Shown: positions 8,375 to 16,211 of the stretch, in pieces
Position numbering within the stretch: the first letter of the stretch is position 1
Layout of the letters: every line of letters starts with the position of its first letter
NCBI GenBank assembly: GCA_963822615.1
Contig: CAWGIM010000016.1
Coordinates: forward strand, 62,001 to 126,000
From: Trebonia sp963822615
Lineage (GTDB): Bacteria > Actinomycetota > Actinomycetes > Streptosporangiales > Streptosporangiaceae
Direction of reading: 5' to 3'
DNA: 64,000 nt
Notes under the pieces: generated by a model
What the model was told of the DNA's origin: nothing
The model's database searches: none
Seen by the model: the letters and a program-made list of their open reading frames with translations, nothing else
Program-made: the position numbers and the translations under genes

Positions 8375-8667
8375 TCGGCGTTGATGCGCAGGGCCTCTTC
8401 GAGCTGGTCTTCGAGGATGACGATGCGGCAGGCGGCCTCGATGGGGGTCCCGTGGTCGACCAGTTCACGGGCGCGGGCCGCGATGCGCAGCTGGTAGCGG
8501 GAGTAGCGGCGGTGGCCGCCCGCCGAGCGGAGCGGGGTGATCAGGCCGGCCTCGCCGATCGCGCGGAGGAAGCCCTGGGTGGTGCCGAGCATCTCGGCCG
8601 CCCGGCCCATCGTGTAGGCGGGGTAATCGTCGTCGTCTAGTCGTCCGTAGGAGTCGCCTGCTGTCAT
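8332..8667 (-). CDS. MerR-family transcriptional regulator
   Basis: A 111-residue protein with a MerR winged HTH at residues about 17-65 (AYTMGRAAEMLGTTQGFLRAIGEAGLI, then SAGGHRRYSRYQL), followed by a helix (RIVILEDQLEEALRIN) for dimerisation. No effector-binding domain or metal-binding cysteines, so it is of the short stress-regulator type. The start ATG at 8667 has GAGAGG upstream. Its 5' leader contains the 32-base palindrome at 8691-8722. Position close to hsp20 hints at a role in the heat-shock locus, but that is only context. Confidence 0.82.
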   Translation of the reverse strand: MTAGDSYGRLDDDDYPAYTMGRAAEMLGTTQGFLRAIGEAGLITPLRSAGGHRRYSRYQLRIAARARELVDHGTPIEAACRIVILEDQLEEALRINADYHTAESENPPAAP

Positions 8668-8690
8668 CGCACCTCTCTGTAACGCGTGGA

Positions 8691-8722
8691 GGGGCCCTGG
8701 TGCCGTACGGCACCAGGGCCCC
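8691..8722. repeat. 32-bp perfect palindrome in the merR leader
   Basis: Bases 8691-8706 are the exact reverse complement of 8707-8722 (core GGTGCCGTACGGCACC), 24 bases upstream of the MerR start codon. As RNA it would form a 14-16 bp stem with no real loop; as DNA it is a two-fold symmetric operator. It lacks the run of T that would mark an intrinsic terminator. It may be the binding site of the adjacent regulator, or an attenuating hairpin. Confidence 0.6.
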
Positions 8723-9163
8723 GAAGGAACTTGCTACACCATCGGCCGACCCTCATGCGTCGGCCCTTTATTTCCGCGGGCCCGGCCGTGATGCTGCCGG
8801 GGGCGCGGGGATCGCGGTTGCTTGACCGGAGACCACCTCACTATCGATGTCCTGCGGTACCCGGGCTCGAGAGTCCCGCCCGGGCGATCCTGACGGTGCC
8901 TGGCTCCTCCGTTCTTCCCTCTGCTATCAGTTACTGCCGGCTATCAGTCACTGCCGAACTTCCCGGTGCGCGCGCCCGCAGCCGACGCCTTCACCGGGGT
9001 ACTGCTCACTCGCTTCGCTGCCGCCCGGCAGTTCATCCCTGCCAGGCCCTACTGTCTCTCTGTGCTACGCGAGAAACCATACCCACGCTGCCACCGAATG
9101 TCTACTCCGGCAACCATAGATTTTTTGATTTCCGGGCCGAAGGTGATCCTGGGCACGGGGAAG
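8723..9163. other. Intergenic region without a supported gene
   Basis: No reading frame here has homology or a ribosome-binding site that I can support. The only structure I see is a tandem repeat at 8924-8939 and 8941-8956 (CTATCAGTTACTGCCG and CTATCAGTCACTGCCG, 15 of 16 identical, 17-bp period). The stretch separates the merR leader from the hsp20 stop codon. Confidence 0.5.
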
Positions 9164-9586
9164 TTACGCGCTGACCGCCTGCTGGTGGTCGCTGCTGGTG
9201 ACCTGGATGCTGCGCGGCTTGGCCGCCTCGCGGACCGGGATGGTCAGGGTGAGCACGCCCGCGGCGTAGTCGGCGGCGACCTTGTCGGCGTCGAGGGTCT
9301 CACCGAGGAAGACCTGGCGGGTGTAGGTGCCGTAAGGCCGCTCGGCGATCAGCAGCTCGGCGCCGCCGGGCTGGGCCGGGGCGCGCTCGGCGCGGACGGT
9401 GAGCACGTTCTGCTCGACGGTCAGGCTGATGGAGTCCGCGTCAATGCCGGGCAAGTCCAGGTGGATGTAGAAGTTGTCGCCCTGGCGGTAGGCGTCCATC
9501 GGCATCGCGGCGGGCCGGGCAGTAGTGCCGAAGACCTGCTGGGTGAACCGGTCCAGCTCGCGGAACGGGTCGGTGCGCATGAGCAT
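9164..9586 (-). CDS. Hsp20/alpha-crystallin small heat-shock protein
   Basis: A 140-residue small heat-shock chaperone. The N-terminal arm is residues 1-30 (DPFRELDRFTQQVF). The alpha-crystallin domain is about 30-125 (DNFYIHLDLPGIDADSISLTVEQNVLTVRAER) and ends in the GVLTLTIPV motif. It binds unfolding proteins as an ATP-independent holdase. Start ATG at 9586 with AGGAGG 8 bases upstream. The strong promoter at 9634-9663 and the dyad at 9655-9677 lie between it and the divergent J-protein/HspR operon. Confidence 0.93.
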   Translation of the reverse strand: MLMRTDPFRELDRFTQQVFGTTARPAAMPMDAYRQGDNFYIHLDLPGIDADSISLTVEQNVLTVRAERAPAQPGGAELLIAERPYGTYTRQVFLGETLDADKVAADYAAGVLTLTIPVREAAKPRSIQVTSSDHQQAVSA

Positions 9587-9633
9587 GATCAGTGCCTCCT
9601 TGCCGTGTTGGTGTCATGCACGCTCACAAGATC

Positions 9634-9663
9634 TATATACCAGCGCTCGCGGATATCTGACAA
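9634..9663 (-). promoter_or_regulatory. Sigma-70-type promoter of hsp20
   Basis: Read on the minus strand: -35 TTGTCA (9658-9663), an 18-base spacer and -10 TATATA (9634-9639), about 50 bases upstream of the hsp20 ATG. The match to the housekeeping consensus is good, as expected for HspR-type repression (a strong promoter held off by a repressor). Confidence 0.6.
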
Positions 9664-9677
9664 GACTCGACTCAGAT
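9655..9677. promoter_or_regulatory. Dyad operator between hsp20 and the J-protein operon
   Basis: Perfect 6-bp arms ATCTGA (9655-9660) and TCAGAT (9672-9677) separated by 11 bases. It covers the -35 of the hsp20 promoter and the -35 of the candidate divergent promoter, so one bound repressor could shut both. It is not the textbook HAIR sequence (CTTGAGT-N7-ACTCAAG), so assignment to HspR is inference from the adjacent hspR gene. Confidence 0.4.
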
Positions 9678-9695
9678 TTCCTCATGTCGCATACT
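9667..9695 (+). promoter_or_regulatory. Candidate promoter of the J-protein/hspR operon
   Basis: TCGACT (9667-9672), a 17-base spacer and CATACT (9690-9695), about 44 bases upstream of the J-protein ATG. It is a moderate match to the housekeeping consensus. It overlaps the right arm of the dyad at 9655-9677. Confidence 0.35.
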
Positions 9696-9738
9696 GGGAG
9701 CAGGACGACGTACGGCCGCGCCAGGCAGGAGGTAAGTG

Positions 9739-10119
9739 ATGGTCACGGCAGGGCAAGGCGGAGGAGTCCCGGTCCCGGACCTGTACCAGCTGCTCGGGGT
9801 GCCCCCGAGGGCCTCCGGCCGGGAGATCACCCGGGCGTGGCGGCGGCGGGCGGCGGCCGAGCACCCGGACCGCCGGCCGGGCGATGCCGCCGCCCCGGCC
9901 CGGTTCCTTGCCCTGACCGAGGCTTATCACGTGCTGGGCGACCCGGCCCGGCGCGCCGCCTACGACCGCTCACGCGGCGACCAGCCACCGCCGGGCGCTG
10001 GCGTGCCGGTTATCGTTCGCCGGGCCGGGCGAGCGCCCGAGCCGCCGCTCCGGGCCGGCCCGGTTCGGGTGGAGCAGGCGGTGCGGTACCTGGCCGGCGA
10101 CCGGGGCTGGCCGTGGTGA
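9739..10119 (+). CDS. Short J-domain protein (DnaJ-like co-chaperone)
   Basis: A 126-residue protein. Residues 12-75 form a J-domain (DLYQLLGVPPRASGREITRAWRRR) with the essential HPD tripeptide at about residues 42-44. The C-terminal 50 residues are basic and proline-rich, with no zinc-finger or substrate-binding domains, so it resembles CbpA/J-domain-only proteins more than full DnaJ. It would stimulate the ATPase of a DnaK encoded elsewhere. ATG at 9739 chosen over GTG at 9736 because AGGAGG is then 6 bases away. Its stop overlaps the hspR start. Confidence 0.85.
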   Translation: MVTAGQGGGVPVPDLYQLLGVPPRASGREITRAWRRRAAAEHPDRRPGDAAAPARFLALTEAYHVLGDPARRAAYDRSRGDQPPPGAGVPVIVRRAGRAPEPPLRAGPVRVEQAVRYLAGDRGWPW

Positions 10120-10463
10120 GTCCCGGGTGGGGAGACCTGGACCGGGGGCTGTTCAGCATCTCGGTCGCCGCCGAGCTGGCCGGGCTGCACCCGCAGACGC
10201 TGCGGATCTACGAGCGGGAAGGGCTGATCGACCCGGCCCGCAGCGCGGGCGGGACCCGCCGGTACTCCCGCAACGACATCAGCCGGCTCCAGGAGATCTG
10301 CGCGCTGACCGCCGACGGCCTGAACCTGGTCGGCATCAGGCGCATCCTGGAACTGCAGGAGGAGACCCGCCAGCTGCGGGCCGAGCTGGCCGCGCTGCGT
10401 GACCTCGCGGCGCCCCCGCGGCCGCTCACTTCAGGGCGTTCGCGGCCAGCCGCAGATCGGTGA
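10116..10463 (+). CDS. hspR: HspR-type MerR heat-shock repressor
   Basis: A 115-residue protein. The N-terminal MerR HTH (FSISVAAELAGLHPQTLRIYEREGLI, then SAGGTRRYSRNDI) is the HspR signature, followed by a helix (ICALTADGLNLVGIRRILELQEETRQLRAEL) for dimerisation. HspR represses chaperone operons and is titrated by DnaK during heat shock. The GTG start overlaps the J-protein stop (GTGA). In many actinomycetes hspR ends the dnaK-grpE-dnaJ operon; here it sits with a short J-protein and divergent hsp20, so this may be a second, local HspR. The last 38 bases overlap the convergent TetR gene. Confidence 0.85.
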   Translation: MSPGWGDLDRGLFSISVAAELAGLHPQTLRIYEREGLIDPARSAGGTRRYSRNDISRLQEICALTADGLNLVGIRRILELQEETRQLRAELAALRDLAAPPRPLTSGRSRPAADR

Positions 10464-10992
10464 AGGCCCGGTCGAGGTGGGTATGCAGGTCGTCGGTACG
10501 GTCAGTCCACCACCGGCGGATGGCGATCGAGTAGGTGTCCATGCCTACCCGGGCGCACAGGCCCGCCAGCGGCTCGGCGACGCCGCGGGCCTGCAGGGCG
10601 CCGGCGAGCGCGGCGACCAGGGCCTCGCTCTTGGCCAGCGACCGTTCCCGCAGGGCCGGCGTGGCCACGATGACCGGCATCCGCCGCTCGGTGACCGGGA
10701 GGTTGCGCTCGATCAGCGGCACGGCCTGGTGGAACGCGGCCCGCAGGGTGGGCAGCGGCCTGGTGCCGGCCGGCACCGCCGCGACCGCGCCGGCCAGCAG
10801 GTCCCGTAGCTGCGCCTCGCCACCGAAGAAGACCTCACGCTTGTCGGCGAAGTGGCGGAAGAAGGTCCGCTCGGTGAAGCCGGCCCGGGCGGCGATGTCC
10901 CCGGCCGTGGTCTTGTCGTAGCCACGCTCCAGGTACAGCTCGAGCGCGGCCTCCTGCAGCAGCAGCCGCACTTCATCCCCGTTCCGTGGCAC
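10426..10992 (-). CDS. TetR/AcrR-family transcriptional repressor
   Basis: A 188-residue TetR regulator. The N-terminal HTH is about residues 10-55 (AALELYLERGYDKTTAGDIAARAGFTERTFFRHFADKREVFF). The C-terminal ligand domain is helical with WW near residue 155. I place the start at GTG 10992; a longer frame to 11028 would make the first operator repeat part of the coding sequence. It is divergent from the oxidoreductase at 11120, and the four operator copies at 11014-11095 lie between them. Very probably it represses itself and that enzyme until an electrophile or quinone-like ligand binds; the ligand is not knowable here. Confidence 0.88.
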   Translation of the reverse strand: MPRNGDEVRLLLQEAALELYLERGYDKTTAGDIAARAGFTERTFFRHFADKREVFFGGEAQLRDLLAGAVAAVPAGTRPLPTLRAAFHQAVPLIERNLPVTERRMPVIVATPALRERSLAKSEALVAALAGALQARGVAEPLAGLCARVGMDTYSIAIRRWWTDRTDDLHTHLDRAFTDLRLAANALK

Positions 10993-11013
10993 GGCCTCGA
11001 CCCTACCACAAGC

Positions 11014-11095
11014 GTCAGTGACTGACACAGACTTGCGTCAGTCACTGACGCATTGTACTGTCAGTGACTGACGCATTTGAACGTCAGTCACTGAC
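11014..11095. promoter_or_regulatory. Array of four 13-bp operators at exact 23-bp spacing
   Basis: GTCAGTGACTGAC at 11014-11026 and 11060-11072, and GTCAGTCACTGAC at 11037-11049 and 11083-11095. The two versions are reverse complements of each other, so the sites alternate in orientation, and all four starts are exactly 23 bases apart. Each is a near-perfect palindrome with a central G/C. They fill the gap between the TetR gene and the oxidoreductase and are almost certainly its operators. Confidence 0.8.
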
Positions 11096-11119
11096 GAAAA
11101 AGCGGCCCGGGAGGCACCT

Positions 11120-12079
11120 ATGACCGAACACGACCCTGCGACCAGCGCCATGCGCACGGTGCGCTTCCACGAGTACGGTGCCCCCGGCGACGTCCTGCAC
11201 CTGGAGACGGTGCCGGTGCCGGACCCAGGGCCAGGCCGCATCCGCGTCGCGGTGCACGCGTGCGGGCTGGCCCCGGCCGACTGGGCGCTGTGCCGCGGCC
11301 TGTTTCCCGGCCGCCTGCCCCGGGGTATCGGGTGCGACGTCGCAGGCACCGTCGACGCCGTCGGCGACGGCGTCACCGACGTCAAGATCGGTGACGCCGT
11401 GTTCGGGACCGCGGACTGGGCGCACTGCTCATCCGCGGGTGCGTCCGACCGGGCGGTCATGAACCGCTGGTTCCGGGTCCCTGACGGCCTCGACCTCGTG
11501 CAGGCGGCCGCGCTGCCGATGACCGTCGACACCGCCTTCTGGCACCTCAGCGCCCTGGGCTTCGACCCGGAGAAGACGATCCTGGTCCACGGCGCGGGAA
11601 CCACCATCGGGTTCGCGGCCGTGCAGATCGCGCTGCTGCGCGGGATGCGGGTGATCGCCACCGCCGGGGAGACGTACGGGCAGCGGTTGCGCGCGCTGGG
11701 CGCCCAGGTCACCGCGTACGGAGACGGCATGGTCGGACGCGTAACGGAGATCAACGGCGGCCCGGTCGACCTCGTGCTGAACACCGCCCCGGTCGGCGGC
11801 GCCCTGCCGGACCTGGTAAAGATCGCAGGGGGTGACCCGAAGCGGGTGCTCACCATCTCCGATTTCGCCGCTGCCGCTGAGCTCGGTGTCCGCGACACGT
11901 TCCACGAGGACCGCGGCAACCTGGCGGAGGCGCTGCCGGAGTTCGGGCAGCTCGCGGCCGACGGGGCGTTCACGGTCCCGGTCGCGGCGACCTTTCCCCT
12001 GGAGGAGTGGAGGACCGCGCTCGAGATCAGCCAGGCCGGGCACGCCCGCGGCAAGCTCCTGCTGCTGCCCGGAACCTGA
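11120..12079 (+). CDS. Medium-chain dehydrogenase/reductase, quinone oxidoreductase-like
   Basis: A 319-residue MDR-superfamily protein. The GroES-like half is residues about 15-130 (MRTVRFHEYGAPGDVLHLETVPVP, then GRIRVAVHACGLAPADW). The Rossmann half has ILVHGAGTTIGFAAVQIALLRGMRVIATAG at about 153-183. The cysteine and histidine zinc ligands of alcohol dehydrogenases are absent, so it is the zinc-free, NADPH-dependent quinone/enone reductase type. ATG at 11120 with GGGAGG upstream. It stands directly behind the four operators and is likely controlled by the divergent TetR protein. Confidence 0.88.
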   Translation: MTEHDPATSAMRTVRFHEYGAPGDVLHLETVPVPDPGPGRIRVAVHACGLAPADWALCRGLFPGRLPRGIGCDVAGTVDAVGDGVTDVKIGDAVFGTADWAHCSSAGASDRAVMNRWFRVPDGLDLVQAAALPMTVDTAFWHLSALGFDPEKTILVHGAGTTIGFAAVQIALLRGMRVIATAGETYGQRLRALGAQVTAYGDGMVGRVTEINGGPVDLVLNTAPVGGALPDLVKIAGGDPKRVLTISDFAAAAELGVRDTFHEDRGNLAEALPEFGQLAADGAFTVPVAATFPLEEWRTALEISQAGHARGKLLLLPGT

Positions 12080-12083
12080 CGCC

Positions 12084-12105
12084 GGGTCACGCCCGCCCGC
12101 GTGAC
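12084..12105. terminator. Hairpin between convergent genes
   Basis: GGTCACGC (12084-12091) and GCGTGACC (12098-12105) form a perfect 8-bp stem with a 6-base loop between the stops of the oxidoreductase and the helicase. There is no T-run, as is usual for high-GC actinomycete terminators. It would work in both directions. Confidence 0.5.
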
Positions 12106-12110
12106 CTGGG

Positions 12111-14954
12111 CTAGCGCCAGAGCGTGCGGATCTGCGTCGTCACTGCGAACGGGTCATCGCCGCGCTGGGCGACCAGGATGCCGGTGCCTTCCGGGGAACC
12201 GGTGTACAGCATCTCGCCCGGGCTGACCCGTGCGTTCCACGCGGCGGCGAAGGCCCTGGCCAGCTTGGCGTTCCCGCCAAGCACGGTGGGCACCGCGTGG
12301 TAGACGACCGTGGCCGGCACGCCGTCGGCAGCAGTCGTGCCGCGGGCCAGTCGCCGGGCGGCGCGCTTGTCGGCCGGTGGCGCGACGAACAGTCGGGGCA
12401 CGATGTATCTCGGGTGCGCAAGCGGGGAGAGGACCTCATCCAGCGCGGCGGCGAACGTGGCGGACTCGGCGGCCGGCCCGGCGGCCAGTCGCGCCCGGTA
12501 CTCCCCGTCCGGCAACGGCTCGATCCGCAGGGCGGCAGCCCCCTGGCTCACCAGCCCGGCGTCCCGCAACGCGTCGGCCGTCGCCGCGGCTATGTCGGCA
12601 AAGCTCCCGGAGGGCGGCGCCCCTATCGCGGCGCGGGCTCGCCGGGCGGTCACGCCCAGCACGAACCACGCCCCGCTAAGGAAGACACGCGTGAGCCACC
12701 GGTGCCGGCTGGTGACGGGCCGGCCGGCCAGCACGCCGGCCGCGGCCGCGTCGTCGAAGAGCGTCGGCACCGCCGCGCGCCCCAGCCCGAGCGGGCGGCC
12801 GCAGGCCACGACCACGGTTGCGACCGGCTCGTCGGCGTACGGCGCTCCGATGTGCCACCGCGCCCGCGAGGACGCCCGTTCGCCAGCCCGGATGAGCATC
12901 CGCGCGTTCAACTCGGCGATCGCCGTGGCGGCCGGCGGCTCGAATGGCGACAGGCCCGGGTCCACGTGCGAGACGCCGGAGGCGATGTCGCCGGTCCCGG
13001 CGAGCGCGAAGTAGTGATCGTGCTTGCGGACGAAGCGGTCGTAGTCGGCCGCGCCCTTGGGATGCGCGTCGGTGACGCAGACGACTGCCCAGTTGTCGGC
13101 GACCTTCTCCGGCCAGCCGGCGTCCCGGCGCAGCGCCCGGCCGCGCGCTTGGACCACCGACGTCGGAGTGGTCGCGGCCGTCAGGTCGACGGTCACGTTG
13201 ACCGCCGGGGCGTCCCATCCCTCGCCCAGCAGGGCCCGCGTTCCCACCAGGGCGCGCGTCCCGCCTTCGGTGAAAAATCTGGTGATAAGCGGTACGTAGC
13301 GGCGCGGCTCCCAGCCCGCGGCCCCGCTGACGGTCGCGACCCCAGCCGGATCGACCGCGCCCGCGGTGGCCGCCAGGCCCGGTGCCACCACGCCCAGCCA
13401 GGCGACCAGCGCCGACGCCGTGTCGGCTCCGCAGGCCACCCGCCGGCCGGTCATCAGCACCGGATCCAGGCCCGCGGTGACCTTGTCCTCCAGCAGGGTC
13501 CGCAGAGTCAGCAACGCCCCGCCCGAGCCCTCGTCGAGCGTCCCGCGGAGCGTGGCCGGGATAGTCGCGCCCGCCTCGGCGAAGTCGGTCAGCACCAGCG
13601 CGCGGAGCCGGTCGCCGAGCTCACTGTGTTCAGCCCGCAAAATCTCCGCGGCCGCCGTGGCCTTGCTCGCCGACCGGGCTAGCACCCGGTCCACTGGTGA
13701 CTCGGCCGCCCGGATCCCGGCCCGGGTCAGCCGGTACCCGATGGACGGGAGCGCCGTCCGGATCGCCTCGTACGCCGCCTTGTCGAGCGCCGCCGCATCC
13801 TGGTTTTCCGCGTCCGTGCCGGGCAGCAGGCAGTGCTTGCAGTAATCGCCGATCAGTGCGACCCAGTCCTCGGCCGACGGCGGGTGCCGGTGCTGTTCGC
13901 GGACGGCCGCGCCGTCTGGGAGTGGCAGCATCCCGTCGCAATGCAGCCGCAGCGCGGCGTCCGCGAGGGCGGGCTCATCCCTGGCGAAGTGTTCCCAGGA
14001 CAACTGCGCTCCGGTGTCGGCGGCGCGCCGCTCGACCACCCGCTGCTGCAGCCACGCCAGGAACGGCCGGGAGGCGAACCCCGGGTCGAGGAGCCCGGCC
14101 CGCAGCTCGGCGAACCGCAGCGCCTGCCCGCCGATGTAGTCGGCCTCGGACGGGGTCGGCGTGGTGAACCACGCCAGTTCCTGGTACGGCGCCAAGTGCC
14201 CGTCCCGGACCAGCGCGGGCGCGGATACCTCCAAGTCCACGGCGCCGAACAGCTCCCGGTGCAGCCCGGCCTGCTCGGTGGTCATCATGTGCGGCGGGGT
14301 GGCGGTCAGCCCGATAATCCTGGGGTCGGGCAGTTCGCCCACGACCGCCAGCAGCAGCCGTCCCCAGATCTCCAGCAGGTGATGGCACTCATCAAGGATT
14401 AGCGTGGCGGGGCCGGCCGCCTTGAGGGTGGCGAGCAGGCGCTGCCCGTTCGGTTTCAGCGAGGCGAGCAGCTCCCGGTCGGAGAGTCTGCCATTAAGAG
14501 GGGACAAGGACGTGCCGTCGGAGGTGCCCCTCGCGTCCGCGCTGCCGTCGCTGTCGAGTCCGGCCGGGTCGAAGGATGCGACGGCCTGGTACGTCAAGAC
14601 GGTTAGCGGCGTCGGCAGATCGCGGCTGGCGGTCGCTCGTGCTTCCTGCGGGGGCTCGAACCGCGCGTGCCACTGCCCGATCCACTGCGCTTGAATGGCG
14701 GTGTTCGGGCACAGGACGAGGGCGGGGCGGCCGGCCCGCCTGGCGCACTCCAGCCCGATGATGGTCTTGCCGCCACCGGGCGGCACCACCAGGTACGTCG
14801 AGCGGTCCCCGGCGGCTTGATCGGCGTCGAAAGCCTGTACCGCCCGCTCCTGGTGCGGCCACAGTGACCGGGCGGGGCTGACCTCGGCAAAGGGCCCTGC
14901 GGCGGTGCCAGCGGACTCGGTCGAGGGCTGAGAATCCGGGACGCCGACCAGCAT
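12111..14954 (-). CDS. Large superfamily II DEAD/DEAH-box helicase
   Basis: A 947-residue SF2 helicase. Q-like entry WPHQERAV (about residue 32), Walker A PPGGGKT (about 58-64), Walker B DECHH (about 187), motif III GLTATPP (about 214). A long insert follows, then the second RecA lobe with LVGTRALLGEGWDAPAVN (about 580) and arginine-finger motif VI QARGRALRRD. About 300 further residues form a C-terminal domain I do not recognise, rich in Ala/Arg. Related proteins act in DNA repair, restriction (Res/type III-like) or phage defence. No methylase or nuclease lies beside it, so its job is open. The start is the only ATG giving the full helicase core. Confidence 0.85.
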   Translation of the reverse strand: MLVGVPDSQPSTESAGTAAGPFAEVSPARSLWPHQERAVQAFDADQAAGDRSTYLVVPPGGGKTIIGLECARRAGRPALVLCPNTAIQAQWIGQWHARFEPPQEARATASRDLPTPLTVLTYQAVASFDPAGLDSDGSADARGTSDGTSLSPLNGRLSDRELLASLKPNGQRLLATLKAAGPATLILDECHHLLEIWGRLLLAVVGELPDPRIIGLTATPPHMMTTEQAGLHRELFGAVDLEVSAPALVRDGHLAPYQELAWFTTPTPSEADYIGGQALRFAELRAGLLDPGFASRPFLAWLQQRVVERRAADTGAQLSWEHFARDEPALADAALRLHCDGMLPLPDGAAVREQHRHPPSAEDWVALIGDYCKHCLLPGTDAENQDAAALDKAAYEAIRTALPSIGYRLTRAGIRAAESPVDRVLARSASKATAAAEILRAEHSELGDRLRALVLTDFAEAGATIPATLRGTLDEGSGGALLTLRTLLEDKVTAGLDPVLMTGRRVACGADTASALVAWLGVVAPGLAATAGAVDPAGVATVSGAAGWEPRRYVPLITRFFTEGGTRALVGTRALLGEGWDAPAVNVTVDLTAATTPTSVVQARGRALRRDAGWPEKVADNWAVVCVTDAHPKGAADYDRFVRKHDHYFALAGTGDIASGVSHVDPGLSPFEPPAATAIAELNARMLIRAGERASSRARWHIGAPYADEPVATVVVACGRPLGLGRAAVPTLFDDAAAAGVLAGRPVTSRHRWLTRVFLSGAWFVLGVTARRARAAIGAPPSGSFADIAAATADALRDAGLVSQGAAALRIEPLPDGEYRARLAAGPAAESATFAAALDEVLSPLAHPRYIVPRLFVAPPADKRAARRLARGTTAADGVPATVVYHAVPTVLGGNAKLARAFAAAWNARVSPGEMLYTGSPEGTGILVAQRGDDPFAVTTQIRTLWR

Positions 14955-15100
14955 CGGGCGATTTTAGCAGGATCTGACATCCCGGGTCCTGGCCGCAAGT
15001 CTCAGGGGGCGCGACACGCCCGGGCACGCGTTACCGATGCGCCGGGGCGTCGCTGGTCGAGACTGAGCTCCCGCATCGCATGACTAAGGGAGACACGTCA

Positions 15101-16138
15101 ATGAAGATCAAATCCCAGGCTGGGGCCCTGTTCGCGGCCACCGCGCTCGCGCTGGCGGGCCTGACGGCGACCGTGCCCGGCGCTCAGGCGGCCACCCGCG
15201 CCACGGCAACGCCCGCCACCTCCGCGCTGCACGGCACCAGGATCGCACTCGGGCCGACGGCCAACCTGTACGCCAACGCGTTCGCCGAGGCGCCGAACGG
15301 CGCCGTGTTCTTTTCCCGCGGCGCCGTTGTCTACGTCGTCCACGGCAACCGGACGCCGGTGACCGCGCTGCACCCCGGCCGCACCGTGCTCGGGCTCGCC
15401 GCGAGCAACTCCGGCCTCTTCGTGGAGACCGGGCTGCTGGTCACTGAGTACAGCCGCGCCAACGGCAGGCAGCTGCGGCACTGGACGCTCACCAGCCCGG
15501 TCAAGTCGATCACCTCGGCCGGCCTGTACGTCGTCGGCGACACCCTCTGGGCGTGGACCGACTGGGCCACTGACAAGAGCGGTTTCCAGTACGCGGAGAT
15601 CAGCCGGATCCACACCACGAGCGCGGCTGTGCACGTCGTCGACAAGTCGGCCTTCCCCGGCGACATGGCCGCCGACGCCGCCGGACTGTACTTCGAGACC
15701 GTGCACGGCGTAAGCGATGACCTCGCCCACGCGAACCCGGCGACACCGGCGGTGCAGTACCGCAAGGGGCCGGTCGACGCACCGCTGGCGCTCGCCAGCG
15801 GCCGGGTTGACCTGCTGGTGTTCGGCACGACGGCAGAAGCCGTCAACAGCTATAACGCGAACACACTGGCGCTGGTGTCGTCCAAGCGGGTGCAGGGGGC
15901 GGACGACGGGATCGCGGGCACCGCGGCCGGGCTCCTCGTGCTCGCCCAGCCGTGCAATGCGTTCCCCTGCTCGTCAACGACCGTCGGCAGGCTTAACGTG
16001 GCCACCGGCGGCACGACCGGCGCGCTGCGCACCCCCGGCGCCTATCAGCTGCTCAACGGGCCCGCCCAGGCGGTCATCGAGGCGAGCGGCGTGAACGGGA
16101 CGCACGCGGAGCTGTCCCTGGTGCGCGTCAGTTCCTGA
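15101..16138 (+). CDS. Secreted protein, possible beta-propeller
   Basis: A 345-residue exported protein. It has a typical Sec signal peptide (MKIKSQAG..., hydrophobic core, cleavage after AQA at about residue 31), then about 310 residues of short repeated beta-like blocks (for example GLFVETGLLVTEYSRANGRQL, GLYVVGDTLWAWTDW, GLLVLAQPCNAFPCS). These resemble blades of a PQQ/WD-like propeller. Two cysteines near residues 284 and 288 could pair. I take the ATG at 15101, preceded by GGGAG, over the in-frame ATG at 15080, because the signal peptide then begins correctly. No enzyme motif seen. Confidence 0.65.
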   Translation: MKIKSQAGALFAATALALAGLTATVPGAQAATRATATPATSALHGTRIALGPTANLYANAFAEAPNGAVFFSRGAVVYVVHGNRTPVTALHPGRTVLGLAASNSGLFVETGLLVTEYSRANGRQLRHWTLTSPVKSITSAGLYVVGDTLWAWTDWATDKSGFQYAEISRIHTTSAAVHVVDKSAFPGDMAADAAGLYFETVHGVSDDLAHANPATPAVQYRKGPVDAPLALASGRVDLLVFGTTAEAVNSYNANTLALVSSKRVQGADDGIAGTAAGLLVLAQPCNAFPCSSTTVGRLNVATGGTTGALRTPGAYQLLNGPAQAVIEASGVNGTHAELSLVRVSS

Positions 16139-16148
16139 CCAGGTAAAA

Positions 16149-16211
16149 CCAGGATCCGTTCGGAAAAGGATCTTGAAGTCAAAGACCTGGATTTATCCGA
16201 ACGGGTCCTGG
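16149..16211. terminator. Long hairpin between convergent genes
   Basis: CCAGGATCCGTTCGGA (16149-16164) pairs with TCCGAACGGGTCCTGG (16196-16211) over 16 positions with one mismatch, around a 31-base loop. It lies just after the secreted-protein stop, and its right arm is inside the last codons of the convergent XRE gene. Probably a bidirectional terminator. Confidence 0.5.

Noticed and set aside
8723..9163. Plus-strand frames of 90-160 aa in the gap before hsp20
   Set aside because: No ribosome-binding site, no homology and atypical composition.
9655..9677. Calling the dyad a standard HAIR element
   Set aside because: The arms ATCTGA/TCAGAT with an 11-base spacer do not match CTTGAGT-N7-ACTCAAG; kept only as a candidate operator.
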